This document shows positions 10,501 through 17,638 of a stretch of DNA of 44,817 nucleotides, piece by piece. Made by a program: the position numbers and the translations under genes. Position 1 is the stretch's first letter, and each line of letters opens with the position of its first letter. This DNA comes from Asanoa siamensis. GTDB lineage: Bacteria > Actinomycetota > Actinomycetes > Mycobacteriales > Micromonosporaceae. The stretch covers positions 1-44,817 of the forward strand of contig NZ_BONE01000061.1 of NCBI RefSeq assembly GCF_016862555.1. The letters are read 5' to 3'. The notes under the pieces were generated by a model, which was not told the DNA's origin, made no database searches, and was given only the letters and a program-made list of their open reading frames with translations.

Positions 10501-11202
10501 CGGCTCGGCCGCGGCGAGCACGGTCGAGCCGGCGACCGCGCGCAGCGCCCCGTCGGACGTCCGCTCCACCCGCGCGTCACCGCTGACCCCTAGCGAGAGG
10601 GTTCGTACGCGCGGGTTCGCGGCGGCGGTGGCGTTCTTCACCACCAGGACGTGGGTGAACCCGGTCTCGGTGGCGCGGACGACCAGGTCGACGTCGGGCA
10701 GCACTCCCGCGTACGTGGCGGAGTCGCCGGAGACAGTCGGCGCCGGCAGCCGGTCGGGCCAGGAGAACCGGAGCTTCCTGCCCGCGCGGGTCAGCGACAC
10801 GAGCGGGCTGTCGCCACCGGCGGAGAACGCGACGTCCGCCACCGACGCCGCCGGGCGGAGCAGGCGGTCGGTGCCGGCGCGCAGGCTCAGGTCGAGTGCC
10901 GCCCAGGAGCCGTCCGCGCGTCGGGCACGCTGCGGCACGACCGCCGACTCGAACGTCAGCCGACCGTCGGGCTGCGCCACCACCTGCGTGTACTCGGACT
11001 GCGAGGTGCCGACCACGACCTGCTGCCCGCACGCGGCGGCGACAGCCAGGGCGTCCTTCTCGGACGGTGTCGACGCCACGCACGCGGGTGCCGCGGCCGC
11101 CGGGGCGGAGATCGCCGCGGGCACGAAGACCGTACCCGCCGCGAGTGCGACGGCCGCGGCCACCCACGCGTACAGCCACCGCTTCACCGGAGCATTTACC
11201 AC
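7588..11202 (-). CDS. secreted LamG/jellyroll (ConA-like lectin) domain protein
   Basis: This 1204-aa protein starts at GTG 11202, with AGGAGG 5 nt upstream. Residues ~8-38 are a signal peptide (hydrophobic, ending in Ala-rich APAAAA). The N-terminal third resembles the domain preceding DNRLRE/LamG regions in actinobacterial surface proteins. Fibronectin-like segments lie in the middle (VTAVDPAPYSQWSGWS; then VTLTVPRYGENILWVRAIDAVGN). Two LamG-like jellyroll domains occupy roughly residues 750-930 (FSVAAWVRVDSF ... IADVQLFDRAL) and 980-1195 (YTVSAWVAPDRL ... LDDIAVFQGAMTDAQV). Such domains bind glycans or proteins outside the cell. The gene immediately precedes the RHS gene on the same strand (42 nt), a pairing seen repeatedly in actinomycetes, and the two are probably co-transcribed. 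Three phased GACGTT repeats lie ~90-120 bp upstream of the start. The ligand is unknown. Confidence 0.88.
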   Translation of the reverse strand: MVNAPVKRWLYAWVAAAVALAAGTVFVPAAISAPAAAAPACVASTPSEKDALAVAAACGQQVVVGTSQSEYTQVVAQPDGRLTFESAVVPQRARRADGSWAALDLSLRAGTDRLLRPAASVADVAFSAGGDSPLVSLTRAGRKLRFSWPDRLPAPTVSGDSATYAGVLPDVDLVVRATETGFTHVLVVKNATAAANPRVRTLSLGVSGDARVERTSDGALRAVAGSTVLAAAEPAVMWDSSQPATIDAHDGSVRSSAAAAGDGARTAPVDARIATGGGLELVPDVRLLQGPDVTYPVFVDPAWSVTRSKWAYATSNGCTNTDYSVARVGLSPDGPCAGVRFRSFFEFPTTNGSVSLKGKHIESAYVQMKLDHSWSCGSTWAHMYLVPAINTTMKASWSSMRLKSWLDSAEGHANEGSGCSDSPQPDMYMNFTGSRVTSQVQTAATGNWPTVTVGFCACNENGEWESAQDRWKKFFPASAKLVVDYDSRPGRPTSLRVAGVDCPTSGVLTTGTLTPTLSAVYPDGDTGQTLTGTYEWVEVPAGGIGAVTDTSPPRLPAPPRAPATANGRATTAPVSAVKNKTYAFRVTAVDPAPYSQWSGWSAWCQFAVDTSVPPAPVITPGAIPGPGKPITFTFSSTTPDVVKFAYDWSSSPVIEVPASGTTTKTATVTLTVPRYGENILWVRAIDAVGNLGNVGSRAITVARASPPVTRWGLETYPGETQAQALQDKQPSLSFDTPLSARNVTWLDGIRLVGGQSATFNGTSSQAVTSGPAVDTSASFSVAAWVRVDSFAGCVNLSAVSADSGPSSAFRLEYDCWAGKFRMRVADKEGGVLAEAASPAAAPVRRWVHVAGVWDETDRKIKLYVDGKRVASVMPSATWLAVRGAGFIATGAVAVGRSRDLGVDGDWFRGQIADVQLFDRALVDQDLTGQLAAPENGNVDEPGILTPIEVGRWEFELARDCHVQDRADTCDAGDGTPFARWLATTRGAAIQAGRVDNGLHLDGYYFPDENPEPWGATQEWARSAAKAGLTPPDGDGYQKTVWQDRAVLRTDESYTVSAWVAPDRLAGEQTVLAQRGSHESGVWLKATASGTWTCAITDEDVSGSVTANVTSTSAVQLDVWTHLACVYDAGRNQLRLYVDGAPDGSITPSFAPMASSGPLLVGRTFWRDQLRDPWTGTLDDIAVFQGAMTDAQVSAAYDAAAGRAA

Positions 11203-11288
11203 GCCGTCCTCCTGCTGGTCATGCCGTGCCCGGGACCGCGGCCGGCCGGGACCGGTTCATCACACCGTGGGCGCCTCCGGCGGAACAG

Positions 11289-11324
11289 GACGTTGAACCG
11301 GACGTTTAGCCCGACGTTCGCGTT
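11289..11324. repeat. three GACGTT direct repeats at exact 12-bp spacing
   Basis: GACGTT begins at 11289, 11301 and 11313. The array lies ~90-120 bp upstream of the LamG gene start, inside the 220-bp non-coding stretch 11203-11422. Phased direct repeats near a promoter are typical of cooperative activators such as SARP-type regulators, whose repeats usually recur every 11 bp. I see no clear -10/-35 pair nearby and nothing else in this gap. Confidence 0.5.
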
Positions 11325-11422
11325 CACCCTGCGATTCCTCGTTGGCAGCGTCGTACGCCGCGGTCGCCTCGACACCCCGGCGTCCCACGGACCTGGTCGC
11401 TCCGATGACGGACCCCGCTGCC

Positions 11423-12418
11423 CTACGCGAGGGACCTCGACGAGTTCCGGCGCTGGTGGCCGTTTCCGCCGACCGCGTGCTGTGGGCACGGGGGCTTGGT
11501 AAGCGTGAAGTACGAAGCGGACGCCACCAGCAGGCCGATCCCCCAGAGCGTGTAGCCGCCCAGTTCCAGCAGCAGCGTCAGGAACGGGCCGTCGATGTCG
11601 CCGCGTGCCCAGGCACTCATGCCGGCCACACCGAAGTAGGCCGCCAGGCTGCCGCCCATGAACAGGCCCGGGCCGAGGACCAGCCAGCGCGGCACCGGCC
11701 GTCCGGCCAGCGGACCCAGCCACGCCGGCCAGACGCGCCCCCAGTGGTGGGCCAGCGCCAGCGGCAGCAGCGTCCCGGCCAGGCCCATCAACCCGAGGAA
11801 GACGACCATCGCGGGTACGGAGATGCCGTTGGCCCTGCTCGCCGCGGACGGCCACGTGTCGGCGATCGCCGCGTCCAGCCACACCGCCATGCGCGCCAGG
11901 TAGCCGGCGACGGCGAGGTAGGCACCGGCGTACGCCCAAGCGGGCGACCGCTCGTCGCGGTGCTCCGGCGACCGGCCGTGCACCCGTCCGCACGACGCGC
12001 ACGCCCGCGCGGCCGCTCGTCGCTCGCGTGCCGCGAGGGCCAGGCAGAGGACCCCGCCGACGGCACCGCTGCCGCTGGCCAGCAGGCGTGTCACGGTGTC
12101 CGCGGTGACGTCCTCGAACAGGATCGAGGCGAGCATGACCGGAAAGAGAAACGAGTACGCGCACAGCGCGATGCCGGCGAGCGCGTTGAGGCCGGCGACC
12201 GCGTAGCGGCCGGCCGGGCGGAGCCCGCGGGCCGCGCCGACCGCAACCGACCCACACCCCGCGAAGGCCACCACCGCGATGCCCACGGGCAGCCATCCAC
12301 CGGGAAAATACGACTCGCGGGCGAGGCCCTGCGGGGCGTCGACCGCCCACCAGACGTGTACGACCCCGTAGACCACTTGCCAGACCGACGCGACGACCGC
12401 CAACCGTGCATTGCGCAT
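11423..12418 (-). CDS. multi-pass membrane protein, unknown function
   Basis: The product is 331 residues with about eight to nine hydrophobic segments (for example AVVAFAGCGSVAVGAA, MVVFLGLMGLAGTLLPLALA, TLWGIGLLVASASYF). A hydrophilic loop near residues 130-160 carries CASCGRVHGRS, a CxxC pair that might bind a metal or a disulfide partner. The family looks like uncharacterised actinobacterial integral membrane proteins; I do not recognise a DUF number. The ATG at 12418 lies 4 nt after the stop of the response regulator gene, so kinase, regulator and this protein form one operon. By position it could be the target or an accessory sensor of that two-component system. That role is inferred from position alone. 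Confidence 0.75.
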   Translation of the reverse strand: MRNARLAVVASVWQVVYGVVHVWWAVDAPQGLARESYFPGGWLPVGIAVVAFAGCGSVAVGAARGLRPAGRYAVAGLNALAGIALCAYSFLFPVMLASILFEDVTADTVTRLLASGSGAVGGVLCLALAARERRAAARACASCGRVHGRSPEHRDERSPAWAYAGAYLAVAGYLARMAVWLDAAIADTWPSAASRANGISVPAMVVFLGLMGLAGTLLPLALAHHWGRVWPAWLGPLAGRPVPRWLVLGPGLFMGGSLAAYFGVAGMSAWARGDIDGPFLTLLLELGGYTLWGIGLLVASASYFTLTKPPCPQHAVGGNGHQRRNSSRSLA

Positions 12419-12422
12419 GCCC

Positions 12423-13100
12423 TCAGCTTTCGCCGGCCGCGCCCCGTCCGCCTCCCCATGGCGGGGGAAGTTCGAGCAGGCCGGCTTCGTGGGCGAGCAG
12501 GGCCGCCGCGGTGCGGTTCGGGCAGTTCAGCTTGACCAGCAGGCGCGAGACGTAGCCCTTGACCGTGGCCTCGGCGAGGTGCAACCGGCGGGCGATCCGC
12601 AGGTTCGAGTCGCCGGCCCCCAGACCGGTCAGGACCTCGATCTCACGCTCGTTGAGCGAACCGACGAGGCGGAGGGCGCGGTCGTGGTCGGGTGTCCGGC
12701 TCACCAGCCGCCGCGCGGCGACCGGCGACAACACGGTGTGGCCCGCGGCGGCCACGCGGATCAGGTCCGCCAGGTCCTCCGGGGCCGTGGACTTGACGAG
12801 GAAACCCGCGGCGCCGGCGCGCAGGGCCCGCACGACGTACTCGTCGACGTCGAACGTCGTCAGGGCGATGACCGTCGGTGGGTCGGGCAGCGCCGTGATG
12901 CGCCCGATGGCGGTCAGGCCGTCGACGCCCGGCATGCGCAGGTCCATCAGGATCACGTCCGGGGCCAGCCCGACCGCCGCCTCGACCGCCTCGGCGCCGT
13001 CGTGGGCCTCGCCGGCCACCTCGAACCCGGCCGCGGTCAGGATGGTACGCAGGTGCGCGCACACCATCGGATCGTCGTCGACCACGAGAACCCGCGTCAT
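12423..13100 (-). CDS. NarL/DesR-type response regulator
   Basis: The 225-residue product starts at ATG 13100 (MTRVLVVDDDPMV). The receiver domain covers ~1-120, with acidic pocket DDD at 8-10, phospho-acceptor Asp in VILMDLRMPG (~residue 55), Thr in LTTFD and Lys in FLVKS. A LuxR-type HTH follows at ~150-210 (LNEREIEVLTGLGAGDSNLRIARRLH spread over the motif, then ATVKGYVSRLLVKL). The tail is Gly-rich (PPPWGGGRG). The ATG overlaps the stop of the upstream histidine kinase gene by 4 nt (ATGA), so the two are translationally coupled cognate partners. The downstream membrane protein gene follows after 4 nt. The stimulus is unknown. Confidence 0.92.
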   Translation of the reverse strand: MTRVLVVDDDPMVCAHLRTILTAAGFEVAGEAHDGAEAVEAAVGLAPDVILMDLRMPGVDGLTAIGRITALPDPPTVIALTTFDVDEYVVRALRAGAAGFLVKSTAPEDLADLIRVAAAGHTVLSPVAARRLVSRTPDHDRALRLVGSLNEREIEVLTGLGAGDSNLRIARRLHLAEATVKGYVSRLLVKLNCPNRTAAALLAHEAGLLELPPPWGGGRGAAGES

Positions 13101-14197
13101 CGGCCGACCGCCGCCGGTACGTGGGCGGGCAGCACCGCGTGGACCGCGAACCCACCGTCCGACGTGGATCCCGAGGTGAGCGTGCCGCCGACGACCTCGA
13201 CCCGGTGCCGGAGGCCGGCCAGACCGCGGCCGGCACCCGCGGCGGTGACCTCCGGACGAGCTGGGAGGTGACCGGGCGGGTTCGCCACGGTGGCCCGCAC
13301 CCCGTCGCCGGCATAGTGGACCGTGACGAGCGTGTCGGCACCGGGAGCGTGTTTGGCCACATTGGTCAGTGACTCCTGGACGACGCGGAAGAGGGTGCGT
13401 CCCACCGCCGGGTCGACGACCGTCGGGTCGCCGTCCTCGACGAGGCGCACCGGAACGCCGGCCGCGCGCGCACCGTCCACGAGCGACTCGAGCGAGCCGG
13501 CCGCCGGCTCGCGCACCGCGCGTACCGGGCGGGATCCGTCGTGCAGCAGACCGATCAGGTCGCGCAGCTCGGTGAGGGCCAGGCAGCCGGTCACCCGCAG
13601 CTCCTCCGCCGCGGCGCGGGTCGCCGGGTCCGCGGCCGTGACCCGCAGCGCGCCGGCCTGCAGCACCATGAGGTTGATCCGGTGCGTGACGACGTCGTGC
13701 ATCTCGCCGGCCAGCCGGACCCGCTCCTCGGCCCGGGCCTGCTCGGCCAGTTCGTCGGCGAGCCTGCGCCGCGCCCGGGCGTAGAGGCCGAGCACCGCCG
13801 AGACCGCGATGACGGTGGGCGCGGTGATCGGGTCGTCGATCGCCCACGCGTGCGCGCCGGTCATGAACGCCACGGTCAGGGCCGCGACGACGGCCCAGGG
13901 CCGCCACCGTCGCCCGGTGCCGTACGCGGTGACGGCGTAGGGCACCAGGACCGCCGCCCAGGCGGGCGCGAGGAGGCTGATCGCGGCGATCGTGAGCGCG
14001 GCTGCATACGGGTGCCGGCGGCGCGCCAGCAGCATCGCCGCGGCGGCGACCTGCAGCGCCACGTAGAACCAGGTCGGCGCCGTGATCGCCTTGGTCGCCA
14101 CGTCCGGGTCCGCGAGCTCCAGCCCGCTGCCGACGACCGCCGCGACCAGCGCCAGGAACACGTCGACGCCGCGATGAAGTGCCCGGACGCGCACCAT
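13097..14197 (-). CDS. sensor histidine kinase (HisKA_3 type)
   Basis: The 366-residue kinase has four to five transmembrane segments in its first ~150 residues and no sizeable extracellular domain. This is the intramembrane-sensing layout of DesK/LiaS-like kinases. The dimerisation/phospho-acceptor box is ERVRLAGEMHDVVTHRINL (~residues 185-203, His in MHDVV). The HATPase_c region has the N box VQESLTNVAKHAPG and the G box GRGLAGLRHRVEVVGG. It phosphorylates the regulator encoded immediately downstream (ATGA overlap at 13097-13100). It is divergent from the DUF418 gene with only 55 bp between the starts. The signal is not predictable from sequence. Confidence 0.92.
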   Translation of the reverse strand: MVRVRALHRGVDVFLALVAAVVGSGLELADPDVATKAITAPTWFYVALQVAAAAMLLARRRHPYAAALTIAAISLLAPAWAAVLVPYAVTAYGTGRRWRPWAVVAALTVAFMTGAHAWAIDDPITAPTVIAVSAVLGLYARARRRLADELAEQARAEERVRLAGEMHDVVTHRINLMVLQAGALRVTAADPATRAAAEELRVTGCLALTELRDLIGLLHDGSRPVRAVREPAAGSLESLVDGARAAGVPVRLVEDGDPTVVDPAVGRTLFRVVQESLTNVAKHAPGADTLVTVHYAGDGVRATVANPPGHLPARPEVTAAGAGRGLAGLRHRVEVVGGTLTSGSTSDGGFAVHAVLPAHVPAAVGR

Positions 14198-14252
14198 GCC
14201 AGCAGCCTAACCCGTCGTCCGCGCCCCGGCCGTGCGACGAAAGTAGGGTGCG

Positions 14253-15425
14253 ATGCCGACCGACGTAGCGCGTGCGCGACCTGCCCGCGGGGAACCGCAA
14301 CCGCATGCAGCCAGACGTCTCCACCGCCGGCCCCGCATCCGGGCCCTGGACACGCTGCGCGGCTTCGCGCTGTGCGGCATCCTGATCATCAACATCTATC
14401 AGCAGGTCGTGTGGCGCGGCGTGGCGGCGGGCAAGGCGGAGCTGCTGCCCGACGCCGTGCGACTGCTGTTCTACGAGCGGTTCTATCCCGTCTTCGCGAT
14501 CCTGTTCGGCATCGGCTTCGGGATCTTCCTGCGGCGGGCGGCCCGACGGACGGACCGGCCGCGGCTGGTGCTGGCTCGCCGGCTGCTGTTCCTGTTGCTC
14601 ATCGGTGCCCTGCACTTCGTGTTCCACCCGGGCGAGGCGCTGACGGCGTACGCGTTGGCGGGCCTGGTCGTGCTCCTGCCGCTGAGCTACGTCGGCGGCC
14701 GGTGGGCCCTCGCCGTCGCGCTGGTGCTGCTGTTCGTCGGCGCGCAGCTCATCGTCGGCTACGGGCCGATCCCGGGGCTGCTGGCGCTCGGGTACGCCCT
14801 GGCCCGGCTGGACGTCCCCGAGGCCCTGGAGCGACGGCCGCACCGGGTCGCGCTCGCGTTCGCGGTGTGCGCCGCGGTGGCCGCCACGTGGATGGTGCTC
14901 GACGTTCGCGGCGCGCACGTCCCGATGGTCAACGTCGTCGGCGGCCCCGGCGGCGGGGTCAACCTGCTCGGCCCGCTGGCCGGGATCGCGACCGGACTCG
15001 CGTACTGCTGCGGTCTGCTCCTGCTGCTGCGCACCCCGCTCGGCCCGGCGCTGTCGGCGGTGCTGTCCCCGATGGGCCGGATGGCGTTGACCAACTACCT
15101 CAGCGCCACCGTGCTGTTCCTGGTCTTCGGCCCGCTGCTGGGCATCGACAGCCCCGCCGACTGGCCGCGGATCGTCGGCCTGACGATCGGCATCCTCGCG
15201 GTGCAGGCACTGTGGAGCGCGTGGTGGCTGCGCCGGTTCCGCTACGGTCCGGCGGAATGGGCCTGGCGCTGCCTGACCTGGTGGCGCCGCGCCCCGATCC
15301 GCGTGACCGCCGACGCCGACGGAAACCGCGTCGACACGAGGCCGCCGGACACCACGACGGCCGCCGGTCCCCCGACGGGCCTCGCCGTTCCGCCACGCGG
15401 CGACCGGCGGCCGCGCGATCATTGA
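14253..15425 (+). CDS. DUF418 family (YeiB-like) integral membrane protein
   Basis: The 390-residue protein starts at ATG 14253, with AGGGT a few bases upstream. After a basic N-terminal tail comes the family's signature RIRALDTLRGFALCGILIIN, then about ten hydrophobic segments. The C-terminal DUF418 region is clear: PMGRMALTNYLSATVLF and later RFRYGPAEWAWRCLTWWRR. Members such as E. coli YeiB are inner-membrane proteins of unknown biochemical role, related to acyltransferase-3-like folds. It stands alone, divergent from the histidine kinase, and the next gene follows after 3 nt, so the two may share a transcript. The C-terminal ~35 residues are a disordered extension. Confidence 0.9.
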   Translation: MPTDVARARPARGEPQPHAARRLHRRPRIRALDTLRGFALCGILIINIYQQVVWRGVAAGKAELLPDAVRLLFYERFYPVFAILFGIGFGIFLRRAARRTDRPRLVLARRLLFLLLIGALHFVFHPGEALTAYALAGLVVLLPLSYVGGRWALAVALVLLFVGAQLIVGYGPIPGLLALGYALARLDVPEALERRPHRVALAFAVCAAVAATWMVLDVRGAHVPMVNVVGGPGGGVNLLGPLAGIATGLAYCCGLLLLLRTPLGPALSAVLSPMGRMALTNYLSATVLFLVFGPLLGIDSPADWPRIVGLTIGILAVQALWSAWWLRRFRYGPAEWAWRCLTWWRRAPIRVTADADGNRVDTRPPDTTTAAGPPTGLAVPPRGDRRPRDH

Positions 15426-15428
15426 GGC

Positions 15429-15671
15429 GTGGCCAAGCTGGGCGTCCCGTGCGCGGGCGGACCTTTCCACGGCCGCCACTTCCTGGTCGACGTCGACGAC
15501 TTCGGCCTGCCGCCCGAGCAGATAACGGAGCTGGACCTCGTCATCGCCCAGGGCGGAAACCTCGTCGACGCCGACACCTCGGGACGATACGAGCTCGAAG
15601 CGATCAGGGCCCGCGCGACGGCACCCTTCCGGTACGTCTGGGTGCCACGGAACGGGCTCGGGCGGGGCTAA
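15429..15671 (+). CDS. small hypothetical protein
   Basis: The 80-residue product starts at GTG 15429, 3 nt after the stop of the DUF418 gene. It has no signal or membrane segment. The sequence (GGPFHGRHFLVDVDDFGLPP near the start, SGRYELEAIRA and PFRYVWVPR near the end) resembles short uncharacterised actinobacterial proteins that probably form a compact beta-rich fold. Its stop codon overlaps the stop codon of the convergent VOC gene. No function can be assigned. Confidence 0.65.
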   Translation: MAKLGVPCAGGPFHGRHFLVDVDDFGLPPEQITELDLVIAQGGNLVDADTSGRYELEAIRARATAPFRYVWVPRNGLGRG

Positions 15672-16063
15672 CTCGGCGGCGCGAGCGTGCGGAGGACGCA
15701 GAACTCGTTGCCTTCGGGGTCCGCCAGGACGACCCAGCTCCGGTCCGGGTCCTGGCCCACGTCGGCCCGGGTGGCACCGAGGCGGAGCAGCCGGGACACC
15801 TCGTCGGCGGTGCTGCCGTCGATCGGGCTGACGTCGAGGTGCAGCCGGTTCTTCACCGTCCTGCCCTCCGGCACCCGGATGAACTGCAGGGTGGGCGGCA
15901 TCTGGCGGTCGCGGACGTCCTCGACCGTCGGCACCCACGAGCCGATCTCGACCTTGCCTTCGCCGCGGTCGATCACCGTGAAGTCGAGGACCGCGCACCA
16001 GAAGGCCGCGAGCCGCTCCGGATCGTGGCAGTCGACGGTCAGCTCGGTGAACCGGCTCGTCAC
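15668..16063 (-). CDS. VOC (glyoxalase/bleomycin-resistance-like) family protein
   Basis: The 131-residue product starts at GTG 16063, which overlaps the stop of the SDR gene by 4 nt (GTGA), so the two are coupled. It shows the paired beta-alpha-beta-beta-beta modules of the VOC superfamily: FTELTVDCHDPERLAAFWCAVLD at the start of module one, LHLDVSP in the middle, and VLADPEGNEFCVL at the end. It is the subfamily with a cytosolic, single-polypeptide glyoxalase-like fold and no assigned substrate. Location in the TetR-controlled SDR operon suggests detoxification or modification of a small molecule, perhaps the TetR inducer. The substrate is unknown. Confidence 0.88.
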   Translation of the reverse strand: MTSRFTELTVDCHDPERLAAFWCAVLDFTVIDRGEGKVEIGSWVPTVEDVRDRQMPPTLQFIRVPEGRTVKNRLHLDVSPIDGSTADEVSRLLRLGATRADVGQDPDRSWVVLADPEGNEFCVLRTLAPPS

Positions 16064-16932
16064 AGCTCCGCCTGACCGGTGGCGCCGGTCGGGGCCGGGA
16101 CCGCCTTCTCGGCGGCGCGGCTGACCGCTTCCCAGCCCGCCCAGGTTTCCATGCGGCGCTTCGAGATGTCGAAGGCCAGGTCGTAGACCATGCTGCCGAG
16201 CAGGAGCCGCAGCGGCGGGTCGTCGCTGTCGACCAGCTTCATGAGCGCCTCGGCGGCCAGCGTCGGCTCGCTGTCGATCGACCCCTCCGCCCACTGCTTG
16301 GCCAACTCCGCGCGCAGGTCGTCGTACGCCGGATTCGGGTCTGTCGCCCGGCTGCTGGTGTAAAGGTCGGTCCAGTAGCCGCCCGGCTGGACGATGCTGA
16401 CCTTGACCCCGAACGTGCCGGCCTCGGCGGCCAGTGCCTCGCTCATCCCCTCCAGGGCGAACTTGCTCGCGCTGTAGAGCCCGGTGCTGGGGAAGCCGCC
16501 GAGGGCGCCGATGCTGGAGATCTGCACGATGTGCCCACTGCCCTGCGCGCGCAGGTGCGGCAGAACGGCCTGGCTGACCCAGAGCGCGCCGAAGAAGTTC
16601 AGGTCGAGCTGCGCCCGGGCGTCGGACTCGGTGAACTCCTCGACCATCCCGGCGTACAACGCGCCCGCGTTGTTGACGACCACGTCGAGTCGGCCGAAAC
16701 GCGCGATCGCGTGTTCGACTCCCGCGAAGACCGCCGCGCGGTCGGTCACGTCCAGAGCCAACGTCAAGAGCCGATCCGGGTGTACGGCGGCGAGAGCGTC
16801 CAATGAGGACACGTCGCGGGCGGCCCCGACGACCCGGTCGCCGGCGTCGAGCGCGGCCTGGGTGAAAGCGCGACCGAGGCCACGACTGGCACCGGTGACG
16901 AACCAGACCCGCGTACCCACACCGTTCGGCAT
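16060..16932 (-). CDS. short-chain dehydrogenase/reductase (classical SDR)
   Basis: The 290-residue NAD(P)-dependent oxidoreductase carries the cofactor motif TGASRGLG (13-20), with an Arg favouring NADP(H), plus NNAG (87-90), catalytic Ser in QISSIG (~139-140) and YSASK (Tyr153, Lys157). The fold is complete, with a C-terminal extension of about 40 residues. Many such proteins are annotated as oxidoreductases acting on unknown aldehydes or ketones. It is the first gene of a two-gene operon with the VOC gene (4-nt overlap) and is divergent from a TetR gene. A TTGACA/TACCGT promoter and a palindromic operator lie in the 103-bp divergent region, so repression by that TetR is likely. Confidence 0.93.
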   Translation of the reverse strand: MPNGVGTRVWFVTGASRGLGRAFTQAALDAGDRVVGAARDVSSLDALAAVHPDRLLTLALDVTDRAAVFAGVEHAIARFGRLDVVVNNAGALYAGMVEEFTESDARAQLDLNFFGALWVSQAVLPHLRAQGSGHIVQISSIGALGGFPSTGLYSASKFALEGMSEALAAEAGTFGVKVSIVQPGGYWTDLYTSSRATDPNPAYDDLRAELAKQWAEGSIDSEPTLAAEALMKLVDSDDPPLRLLLGSMVYDLAFDISKRRMETWAGWEAVSRAAEKAVPAPTGATGQAEL

Positions 16933-16966
16933 CTATTGATCTCTCTGTTCGACTGGTCCAGCGGTG

Positions 16967-16985
16967 ACGACACGGTACGTGTCGT
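16967..16985. promoter_or_regulatory. TetR operator O1 (ACGACAC-N5-GTGTCGT)
   Basis: Seven-base half-sites ACGACAC (16967-16973) and GTGTCGT (16979-16985) are perfect inverted repeats with a 5-nt spacer. The site overlaps the -10 of the SDR operon promoter. The right half lies in the 13-mer ACGTGTCGTTTCC, which recurs 31 bp away at O2. Confidence 0.7.
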
Positions 16986-17001
16986 TTCCTTCATGTGTCA
17001 A
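16972..17001 (-). promoter_or_regulatory. promoter of SDR-VOC operon
   Basis: On the minus strand TTGACA (17001-16996) is followed after 18 nt by TACCGT (16977-16972). The distal operator for the TetR regulator (16967-16985) covers this -10 element. Predicted from motif match and position only. Confidence 0.5.
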
Positions 17002-17002
17002 C

Positions 17003-17016
17003 ACGACACGTGTCGT
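17003..17016. promoter_or_regulatory. TetR operator O2 (perfect 14-bp palindrome)
   Basis: ACGACACGTGTCGT is a perfect palindrome built from the same half-sites as O1, here without a spacer. It lies 8 nt before the TATGCT (17024-17029) that is the probable -10 of the TetR gene. That -10 puts the transcript start close to the GTG at 17036, so the TetR mRNA may be leaderless. Confidence 0.7.
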
Positions 17017-17035
17017 TTCCCGGTATGCTGGCGTC

Positions 17036-17629
17036 GTGCCGACGCCGCCCAACCCGCTGCGCCGCAACGAGGCCAGTCGCCGATCGATCCTCGACGCGGC
17101 GCTGGAGCTGTGCGCCGAGGTCGGCTACGGACGGCTCACGGTCGAGGCCATCGCGGCCCGCGCCGGCGTCAGCAAGAAGACGATCTACCGGTGGTGGCCC
17201 TCCAAGGGCGCCGTCATGCTGGACGCCGTCGACGAACGGGCGAAGGCCGTCGCCGCCCACCCGTACACCGGTGACCTCGCGACCGACCTGCGCAACCAGC
17301 TCGCGGCGGTCGTCGCGCTCCTCACGCCGTCGGACCGGTCCCCCGTCGCCGGCCTGATCGCCGAGGCCATGCACGACGACGAGCTGGCACACGACCTGCG
17401 CGAACGCCTCATCCGACCACGGATCGACAGCTTCGACGAGCGCCTGCGCCAGGCCCAGCGCGACGGCCAGTTTCCCGCCGACGCCGACCTCGACGTCGCG
17501 CTCGGCCTCGTCTACGGGCCGATCTACCACCGTCTCGTCTTCCACCTCGGCATGCCCGACGCGGCCCAGCTCGACACACTCGTCACACACGCCCTGCGCG
17601 CCTTCGTCACGAAGTCCGGGACGAGCTGA
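17036..17629 (+). CDS. TetR/AcrR family transcriptional regulator
   Basis: The 197-residue repressor starts at GTG 17036, just after the TATGCT -10 box. Upstream in-frame starts would translate through the operators and are rejected. The N-terminal HTH is clear: RRSILDAALELCAEVGYGRL, then TVEAIAARAGVSKKTIYRWWPSK (residues ~14-55). The C-terminal TetR_C-type domain (~80-190) binds an unknown ligand (LVYGPIYHRLVFHLG). It is divergent from the SDR-VOC operon, with two operators of shared half-sites in the 103-bp gap, so it most likely represses both itself and that operon. Its stop is 9 nt from the convergent DUF72 stop. Confidence 0.92.
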   Translation: MPTPPNPLRRNEASRRSILDAALELCAEVGYGRLTVEAIAARAGVSKKTIYRWWPSKGAVMLDAVDERAKAVAAHPYTGDLATDLRNQLAAVVALLTPSDRSPVAGLIAEAMHDDELAHDLRERLIRPRIDSFDERLRQAQRDGQFPADADLDVALGLVYGPIYHRLVFHLGMPDAAQLDTLVTHALRAFVTKSGTS

Positions 17630-17638
17630 CGGCGATCG

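Noticed and set aside
4120..10593. A ~2150-codon open frame on the plus strand across the RHS and LamG genes
   Set aside because: It has no start signal or domain, its composition is that of an antisense frame in high-GC DNA, and both minus-strand genes beneath it have signal peptides, repeats and ribosome binding sites.
12423..15998. Long minus frame ending in the response regulator
   Set aside because: It crosses the kinase and DUF418 genes in a non-coding frame; the receiver domain begins at ATG 13100, overlapping the kinase stop.
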